From Limnomonas spitsbergensis (taxonomy: Eukaryota > Chlorophyta > Chlorophyceae > Chlamydomonadales): DNA of 64,000 nt. A model generated the notes under the pieces. The model did not search any database and had not been told where the DNA came from. It was given only the letters and a program-made list of their open reading frames with translations. Both the position numbers and the translations under genes were made by a program. The DNA lies in assembly GCA_037349105.1 (NCBI GenBank), contig JAYJMM010000023.1:1077001-1141000 (forward strand). Reading direction: 5' to 3'. Below are positions 55,964 to 64,000 of this stretch, one piece after another (the stretch's first letter is position 1; the number at the start of each line of letters is the position of its first letter).

Positions 55964-56663
55964 CGCCCCGCCTGCCATGACCTCGCGCAGGCCCGCCCCT
56001 CCCATGCTTGGACTGCACAGCCACTGGCGCCGCATGGCCATCCATGAGGCTCCATGTGCCCTCCGCCGGATGCCCTGATCTACTGTGGCATAAAGTTTAG
56101 CCTCATGGTGGTCACCCAATGCGCAAATTAGCTGACAATCTAGCTGAACTGAACTGCTCAGCCTCCGGCCGTTGATTTAGGGACGTAGTCTCCTCCCTTT
56201 GTGCCCCCTCTGGAGGTGCTGTCACGAATCATGTCACTGCATGCCCCTGAGAGCACCCCACACTATGGTTGGACCCCCCCTATTTATCAGCCTATGCGGG
56301 TTAATTCCTGACTGAAGTGATTTTGGGGAGGGTGGGTTAACAACGTACTTATCAGGCTGATAAAGGTCAGGCAAGTGCAACATTTCCTGATAATTAGGCT
56401 TCCGTTGATAAATAGGTTGATATATTGAAGGCTGTTTATTTGCATGATAAGGGCCAGTATCAAGCTGATTAGTAGGCAAATATTCCATGGTAAATAGCCT
56501 GATTGTTCGTGTGCTACTTATTAGTTGATACCGAGCTTGATTTGCAAGCGTAGCTTGAATCATGATCTAGTCAGCCGTAGATTGTAAGATCGACAGCTAG
56601 TTCAAATTCAAACGTTTTTGAATTTAAATATTTGTGTGGCTGCCAGTACTGTTAACGCTTGGA
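55964..56663. other. No recognised gene; CTGATAA-rich stretch
   Basis: Between 56,290 and 56,560 the words CTGATAA and TTGATA recur irregularly (for example TTATCAGGCTGATAAAGG, a local palindrome). No coding evidence. Confidence 0.35.
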
Positions 56664-56828
56664 TCATTTACTTATGAACGTGTGACTTCTGTAAGATGAT
56701 AATAATTTCTCTACGTCTGATTTTCCTTTCGCCACCGCGGCTTTGGCCTCGGCCCTAGCTGCCGCAGCTTCTGCCTTTGCTTCATCTACTGCGGCCTTAG
56801 CTTTAAGCAGCGCATCAGCGCCATCGAC
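56664..56828 (-). CDS. Candidate terminal exon encoding an Ala/Lys/Glu coiled coil
   Basis: After an acceptor (CTCAG|GTCGATGG) the minus strand encodes 54 residues and a stop: VDGADALLKAKAAVDEAKAE, then a helix with AAARAEAKAAVAKGK, SDVEKLLSSYRSHTFISK and TGA at 56664. The heptad-like Ala/Lys/Glu pattern suggests a long helix or coiled coil. Upstream exons would lie at higher coordinates, near or beyond the 22-bp satellite, and I cannot see them. Confidence 0.4.
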   Translation of the reverse strand, partial: VDGADALLKAKAAVDEAKAEAAAARAEAKAAVAKGKSDVEKLLSSYRSHTFISK

Positions 56829-57235
56829 CTGAGGTCGATAGAAGGTCGAGAAGAGCGCAAAGCCTAGTCAGTAAGGTGTGAGATTTTACATGCGAACATG
56901 GCTCCGTGAGCGTGTGAAATCGAGGGGCCGTCCGTTCAAGCTTTTGAGAGTGAAAACATGTCATGATCATGCATGTGGCCATTCCCATGCAAGCAGGCAG
57001 GCGAGGGTGTGAAAATGGCAGTATGCACTCATTTTGCCGAACGGTGAAGTGTGCATGCGAGCTGATAGAGATAAGGGCGTGAGAGCATGCATACTTGTCA
57101 TACTTGGCATTTAAACAAATGTAAGTAGTGTACAGGTAAGGAATGCATCAGTACATGTGGGAAAGATGATGAGGCGCAACTATGGAGCATGGAAATTCAG
57201 TAAATGCATTACCGTACTGCTACTTTCATTTGGGA
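56829..57235. other. No recognised feature
   Basis: GTGAGAGCATGCAT- and GCATGC-rich sequence without a gene. Confidence 0.35.
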
Positions 57236-57312
57236 GTTCGACTTTGGGGGTAGCAACCCCCAATAGTAGCACCTTCGATATTAGGGGTCCGCGCGAACCC
57301 CCAAAGTCGAAT
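57236..57312. repeat. Inverted repeat (15-bp arms) beside the 22-bp array
   Basis: TTCGACTTTGGGGGT (57237-57251) pairs perfectly with ACCCCCAAAGTCGAA (57297-57311) across a 45-bp loop that itself contains CCCCC/GGGG words. It lies about 55 bp before the first 22-bp satellite unit. Confidence 0.85.
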
Positions 57313-57366
57313 CACCACAGATTTTTCAACCAAAGTGTGGAATTTCAGTGCTACGCAGCCGACGCT

Positions 57367-60300
57367 CTGGGCTGCAACTGATTAATCACTAGTATGCAGC
57401 TGATTAATCACTGGTCTGCAGCTGATTAATCACTGGGATGCAGCTGATTAATCACTGGTCTGCAGCTGATTAATCACTGGGCTGCAACTGATTAATCACT
57501 GGTATGCAACTGATTAATCACTGGTCTGCAGCTGATTAATCACTGGTATGCAGCTGATTAATCACTGGTCTGCAGCTGATTAATCACTGGTCTGCAGCTT
57601 ATTCATCACTGGTATGCAGCTGATTCATCACTGGTATGCAACTGATTAATCACTGGTATGCAGCTGATTTATCTCTGGGCTGTAGCTGATTAATCACTGG
57701 TATGCAGCTGATTAATCACTGGTCTGCAGCTGATTAATCACTGGTCTGCAGCTGATTAATCACTGGTATGCAGCTGATTAATCACTCGTCTGCAGCTGAT
57801 TAATCACTGGTCTGCAGCTGATTAATCACTGGTATGCAGCTGATTAATCACTGGTCTGCAGCTGATTAATCACTGGTATGCAGCTGATTAATCACTGGTA
57901 TGCAGCTGATTAATCACTGGTCTGTAGCTGATTAATCACTGGTATGCAGCTGATTAATCACTGGTCTGCAGCTGATTAATCACTGTAATGCAGCTGATTA
58001 ATCACTGGTCTGCAGCTGATTAATCACTGGTCTGCAGCTGATTAATCACTGGCCTGCAGCAGATTAATCACTGGTCTGCAGCTGATTAATCACTGGTCTG
58101 CAGCTGATTAATCACTGATATGCAGCTGATTAATCACTGGTATGCAGCTGATTAATCACTGGTATGCAACTGATTAATCACTGGTCTGCAGCTGATTAAT
58201 CACTGGTATGCAGCTGAGTAATCACTGGTCTGCAGCTGATTAATCACTGGTATGCAGCTGATTACTCACTGGTCTGCAGCTGATTAATCACTGGTATGCA
58301 GCTGATTAATCACTGGTATGCAGCTGATTAATCACTGGTATGCAGCTGATTAATCACTGGTATGCAGCTGATTAATCACTGGTCTGCAGCTGATTAATCA
58401 CTGGGCTGCAGCTGATTCATCACTGGTATGCAGCTGATTAATCACTGGTCTGCAGCTGATTAATCACTGGTCTGCAGCTAATTAATCACTGGTATGCAGC
58501 TGATTAATCACTGGTCTGCAGCTGATTAATCACTGGTCTGCAACTGATTAATCACTGGTATGCAGCTGATTAATCACTGGTATGCAGCTGATTAATCACT
58601 GGTCTGCAGCTGATTAATCACTGGTATACAACTGATTAATCACTGGTATGCAGCTGATTAATCACTGGTATGCAGCTGATTAATCACTGGTCTGCAGCTG
58701 ATTAATCACTGGGCTGCAGCTGATTAATCACTGGTATACAGCTGATTAATCACTGGTCTGAAGCTGATTAATCACTGGTATGCAGCTGATTAATCACTGG
58801 TATGCAACTGATTAATCACTAGTATGCAGCTGATTAATCACTGGTCTGCAACTGATTAATCACTGGGCTGCAGCTGATTCATCACTGGAATGCAGCTGAT
58901 TAATCTCTGGGCTGCAACTGATTAATCACTGGAATGCAGCTGATTAATCACTGGTCTGCAGCTGATTAATCACTGGTATGCAGCTGATTAAGCACTGGCA
59001 TGCAGCTGATTAATCACTGGTATGCAACTGATTAATCACTGGTATGCAGCTGATTAATCACTGGTCTGCAGCTGATTAATCACTGGTATGCAGCTGATTA
59101 CTCACTGGTCTGCAGCTGATTAATCACTGGTCTGCAGCTGATTAATCACTGGTATGCAGCTGATTAATCACTGGTATGCAGCTGATTAATCACTGGTCTG
59201 CAGCTGATTAATCACTGGGCTGCAGCTGATTAATCACTGGTATACAGCTGATTCATCACTGGTCTGCAGCTGATTAATCACTGGTATGCATCTGATTAAT
59301 CACTGGTATGCAGCTGATTAATCACTGGTATGCAGCTGATTAATCACTGGTATGCAGCTGATTAATCACTGGTATGCAGCTGATTAATCACTGGTATGCA
59401 GCTGATTAATCACTGGTATGCAGCTGATTAATCACTGGTCTGCAGCTGATTAATCACTGGGCTGCAGCTGATTAATCACTGGTATACAGCTGATTAATCA
59501 CTGGTCTGCAGCTGATTAATCACTGGTATGCAGCTGATTAATCACTGGTATGCAACTGATTAATCACTGTAATGCAGCTGATTAATCACTGGTCTGCAAC
59601 TGATTCATCACTGGTCTGCAGCTGATTAATCACTGGTATGCAGCTGATTAATCACTGTAATGCAGCTGATTAATCACTGGTCTGCAGCTGATTAATCACT
59701 GGGCTGCAGCTGATTAATCACTGGTATGCAGCTGATTAATCACTGGTATGCAGCTGATTCATCACTGTAATGCAGCTGATTAATCACTGGTCTGCAGCTG
59801 ATTCATCACTGGTCTGCAGCTGATTAATCACTGGTATGCAGCTGATTAATCACTGGTATGCAGCTGATTAATCTCTGGTCTGCAGCTGATTAATCACTGG
59901 TATGTAGCTGATTAATCACTGGTATGTAGCTGATTAATCACTGGTCTGCAGCTGATTAATCACTGGTCTGCAGCTGATTAATCACTGGTCTGCAGCTGAT
60001 TAATCACTGGTCTGCAGCTGATTAATCACTGGTCTGCAGCTGATTAATCACTGGTCTGCAGCTGATTAATCACTGGTCTGTAGCTGATAAATCACTGGTC
60101 TTCAACTGATTAATCACTGGTATGCAGCTGATTAATCACTGGTCTGTAGCTGATTAATCACTGGTCTGCAGCTGATTAATCACTGGTCTGAAGCTGATTA
60201 ATCACTGGTCTGCAACTGATTAATCACTGGTATGCAGCTGATTAATCACTGGTCTGCAGCTGATTAATCACTGGTCTGCAGCTGATTAATCACTGGTATG

Positions 60301-63300
60301 CAGCTGATTAATCACTGGTATGCAACTGATTAATCACTGTAATGCAGCTGATTAATCACTGGTCTGCAACTGATTCATCACTGGTCTGCAGCTGATTAAT
60401 CACTGTAATGCAGCTGATTAATCACTGGTCTGCAGCTGATTAATCACTGGGCTGCAGCTGATCAATCACTGGTCTGCAGCTGATTAATCACTGGTATGCA
60501 GCTGATTAATCACTGGTTTGCAGCTGATTACTCACTGGTCTGCAGCTGATTAATCACTGGCCTGCAACTGATTAATCACTGGTCTGCAGCTGATTAATCA
60601 CTGGTCTGCAGCTGATTAATCACTGGTCTGCAGCTGATTAATCACTGGTCTGCAGCTGATTAATCACTGGTCTGTAGCTGATTAATCACTGGTATGCAGC
60701 TGATTAATCACTGGTCTGCAGCTGATTAATCACTGGTCTGCAACTGATTAATCACTGGTATGCAGCTGATTAATCACTCGTCTGCAGCTGATTAATCACT
60801 GGTCTGCAGCTGATTAATCACTGGTATGCAGCTGATTAATCACAAGTCTGCAGCTGATTAATCACTGGTCTGCAGCTGATTAATCACTGGTATGCAGCTG
60901 ATTAATCACTGGTCTGTAGCTGATTAATCACTGGTATGCAGCTGATTAATCACTGGTCTGCAGCTGATTAATCACTGGTATGCAGCGGATTAATCACTGG
61001 TCTGCTCCTGATTAATCACTGGGCAGCAGCTGATTCATCACTGGCCTGCAGCAGATTAATCACTGGTCTGCAGCTGATTAATCACTGGTCTGCAGCTGAT
61101 TAATCACTGGTATGCAGCTGATTAATCACTGGTATGCAGCTGATTAATCACTGGTATGCAACTGATTAATCACTGGTATGCAGCTGATTAATCACTGGTA
61201 TGCAGCTGATTAATCACTGGTCTGCAGCTGATTAATCACTGGTATGCAGCTGATTACTCACTGGTCTGCAGCTGATTAATCACTGGTATGCAGCTGATTA
61301 ATCACTGGTATGCAGCTGATTAATCACTGGTATGCAGCTGATTAATCACTGGTATGCAGCTGATTAATCACTGGTCTGCAGCTGATTAATCACTGGGCTG
61401 CAGCTGATTCATCACTGGGATGCAGCTGATTAATCACTGGTATGCAGCTGATTAATCACTGGAATGCAGCTGATTAATCACTGGGCTGCAACTGATTAAT
61501 CACTGGTATGCAGCTGATTAATCACTGGGCTGCAACTGATTAATCACTGATATGCAGCTGATTAATCACTGGGCTGCAACTGATTAATCACGGATCTGCA
61601 GCTGATTAATCACTGGTCTGCAGCTGATTAATCACTGGTCTGCAGCTGATTAATCACTGGTCTGTAGCTGATTAATCACTGGTATGCAGCTGATTAATCA
61701 CTGGTATGCAGCTGATTAATCACTGGTATGCAGCGGATTAATCACTGGTCTGCTCCTGATTAATCACTGGGCTGCAGCTGATTCATCACTGGCCTGCAGC
61801 AGATTAATCACTGGTCTGCAGCTGATTAATCACTGGTCTGCAGCTGATTAATCACTGGTATGCAGCTGATTAATCACTGGTATGCAGCTGATTAATCACT
61901 GGTATGCAACTGATTAATCACTGGTATGCAGCTGATTAATCACTGGTATGCAGCTGATTAATCACTGGTCTGCAGCTGATTAATCACTGGTATGCAGCTG
62001 ATTACTCACTGGTCTGCAGCTGATTAATCACTGGTATGCAGCTGATTAATCACTGGTATACAGCTGATTAATCACTGGTATGCAGCTGATTAATCACTGG
62101 TATGCAGCTGATTAATCACTGGTCTGCAGCTGATTAATCACTGGGCTGCAGCTGATTCATCACTGGGATGCAGCTGATTAATCACTGGTATGCAGCTGAT
62201 TAATCACTGGAATGCAGCTGATTAATCACTGGGCTGCAACTGATTAATCACTGGTATGCAGCTGATTAATCACTGGGCTGCAACTGATTAATCACTGGTA
62301 TGCAGCTGATTAATCACTGGGCTGCAACTGATTTATCTCTGGGCTGCAACTGATTAATCACTGGGATGCAGCTGATTAATCACTGGGCTGCAACTGATGA
62401 ATCACTGGGCTGCATGTGATTAATCACTGGGCTGCAGCTGATTCATCACTGGAATGCAGCTGATTAATCTCTGGGCTGCATCTGATTAATCACTGGTATG
62501 CAGCTGATTAATCACTGGTCTGCAGCTGATTAATCACTGGGATGCAGCTGATTAATCACTGGTCTGCAGCTGATTAATCACTGGGCTGCAACTGATTAAT
62601 CACTGGTCTGCAGCTGATTCATCACTGGTCTGCAGCTGATTTATCACTGGTCTGCAGCTGATTAATCACTGGTCTGCAGCTGATTAATCACTGGTATGCA
62701 GCTGATTAATCACTGGTATGCAGCTGATTCATCACTGGTCTGCAACTGATTAATCACTGGTCTGCAGCTGATTAATCACTGGTCTGCAGCTGATTAATCA
62801 CTGGTCTGCAGCTGATTAATCACTGGTCTGCAGCTGATTAATCACTGGTATGCAGCTGATTCATCACTGGTATGCAGCTGATTAATCACTGGTATGTAGC
62901 TGATTAATCACTGGTATGCAGCGGATTAATCACTGGTCTGCAGCTGATTAATCACTGGTCTGCAGCTGATTAATCACTGGAATGCAACTGATTAATCACT
63001 GGTCTGCAGCTGATTAATCACTGGTATGCAGCTGATTAATCACTGGTCTGCAGCTGATTAATCACTGGTATGCAGCTGATTAATCACTGGTATGCAGCTG
63101 ATTAATCACTGGTCTGCAGCTGATTAATCACTGGTCTGCAGCTGATTAATCACTGGTCTGCTCCTGATTAATCACTGGGCTGCAGCTGATTCATCACTGG
63201 TCTGCAGCTGATTCATCACTGGTCTGCAGCTGATTAATCACTGGTCTGCAGCTGATTAATCACTGGTATGCAGCTGATTCATCACTGGTATGTAGCTGAT

Positions 63301-64000
63301 TAATCACTGGTATGTAGCTGATTAATCACTGGTCTGCAGCTGATTAATCACTGGTATGCAGCTGATTAATCACTGGTATGCAACTGATTAATCACTGTAA
63401 TGCAGCTGATTAATCACTGGTCTGCAACTGATTCATCACTGGTCTGCAGCTGATTAATCACTGTAATGCAGCTGATTAATCACTGGTCTGCAGCTGATTA
63501 ATCACTGGTCTGCAGCTGATCAATCACTGGTCTGCAGCTGATTAATCACTGGTATGCAGCTGATTAATCACTGGTTTGCAGCTGATTACTCACTGGTCTG
63601 CAGCTGATTAATCACTGGCCTGCAACTGATTAATCACTGGTCTGCAGCTGATTAATCACTGGTCTGCAGCTGATTAATCACTGGTCTGCAGCTGATTAAT
63701 CACTGGTCTGCAGCTGATTAATCACTGGTCTGTAGCTGATTAATCACTGGTATGCAGCTGATTAATCACTGGTCTGCAGCTGATTAATCACTGGTCTGCA
63801 ACTGATTAATCACTGGTATGCAGCTGATTAATCACTCGTCTGCAGCTGATTAATCACTGGTCTGCAGCTGATTAATCACTGGTATGCAGCTGATTAATCA
63901 CGGGTCTGCAGCTGATTAATCACTGGTCTGCAGCTGATTCATCACTGGTCTGCAACTGATTAATCACTGGTCTGCAGCTGATTAATCACTGGTCTGCAGC
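57367..64000. repeat. 22-bp satellite, about 300 copies, continuing past the window end
   Basis: Units are CTGCAGCTGATTAATCAC followed by TGGT. The commonest change is TCTGCAG or TATGCAG, then GCAACTG, GATTCATC and TGTAATG variants. The monomer joins two perfect palindromes, CTGCAG (overlapping CAGCTG) and TGATTAATCA. Higher-order copying is visible. A rare GGCCTGCAGCAGATTAATC unit preceded by TCTGCTCCTGATTAATC recurs 748 bp apart (61,043 and 61,791; 34 units). A block near 60,320-60,940 recurs at about 63,378-64,000, an offset of 3,058 bp (139 units). Confidence 0.97.

Noticed and set aside
55571..56119. 182-codon minus-strand frame
   Set aside because: GC-rich with repeated CGCCC/GGGGCG words. 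It includes the 37-bp dispersed repeat, and both strands are open.

Overview
The window is eukaryotic nuclear DNA. Coding segments are split by short GT-AG introns, there are no operons or Shine-Dalgarno patterns, and about 60 % of the sequence is tandem satellite DNA. Plant-type telomere-like fragments (CCCTAAACCCTA at about 36.45 kb), a plant/algal-looking split 5'-nucleotidase exon and a Ulp1-like gene suggest a repeat-rich green-lineage genome, such as a charophyte or bryophyte. This assignment is an inference and is weak.

Layout. 0-1.0 kb: C/T-rich minisatellite. 1.64-4.48 kb: an 82-bp satellite containing two copies of a 1,236-bp higher-order block. 4.5-5.0 kb: copy 1 of an unrecognised protein family. 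5.2-9.8 kb: sparse DNA with two copies of a dispersed element and a degenerate 70-bp-scale repeat. 9.8-13.3 kb: a multi-exon Ulp1 (C48) cysteine-protease gene, broken by an 8-bp tandem duplication just after the catalytic Cys. 13.54-36.45 kb: about 370 copies of a 62-bp satellite with nested duplications of 2,170, 5,200 and 1,735 bp. 36.9-44.56 kb: a composite region between inverted repeats. It holds a 20-bp satellite, copies 2 and 3 of the unrecognised family facing away from each other across a large palindrome, and a 34-bp satellite. 45.8-46.75 kb: compact, partly overlapping minus-strand reading frames. 48.3-48.55 kb: one exon of a metallophosphoesterase/5'-nucleotidase. 48.9-49.08 kb: (TA)n. 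49.6-51.27 kb: a well-supported six-exon gene for a 303-residue unrecognised protein, followed by further exon-like pieces to 52.4 kb. 53.4-54.6 kb: an intact LINE ORF1-like gene with no reverse transcriptase beside it. 55.3-55.6 kb: a 48-57-bp minisatellite. 57.37-64.0 kb: a 22-bp satellite that runs off the window end.

Most long open frames here lie inside satellites and are open only because the monomers lack stop codons. The real genes are few and scattered. The most unusual structure is the inverted-repeat-bounded composite at 36.9-44.56 kb. Its gene family recurs at 4.5 kb, again with a trace of the same 20-bp satellite just downstream, which suggests the gene and satellite travel together as a unit.
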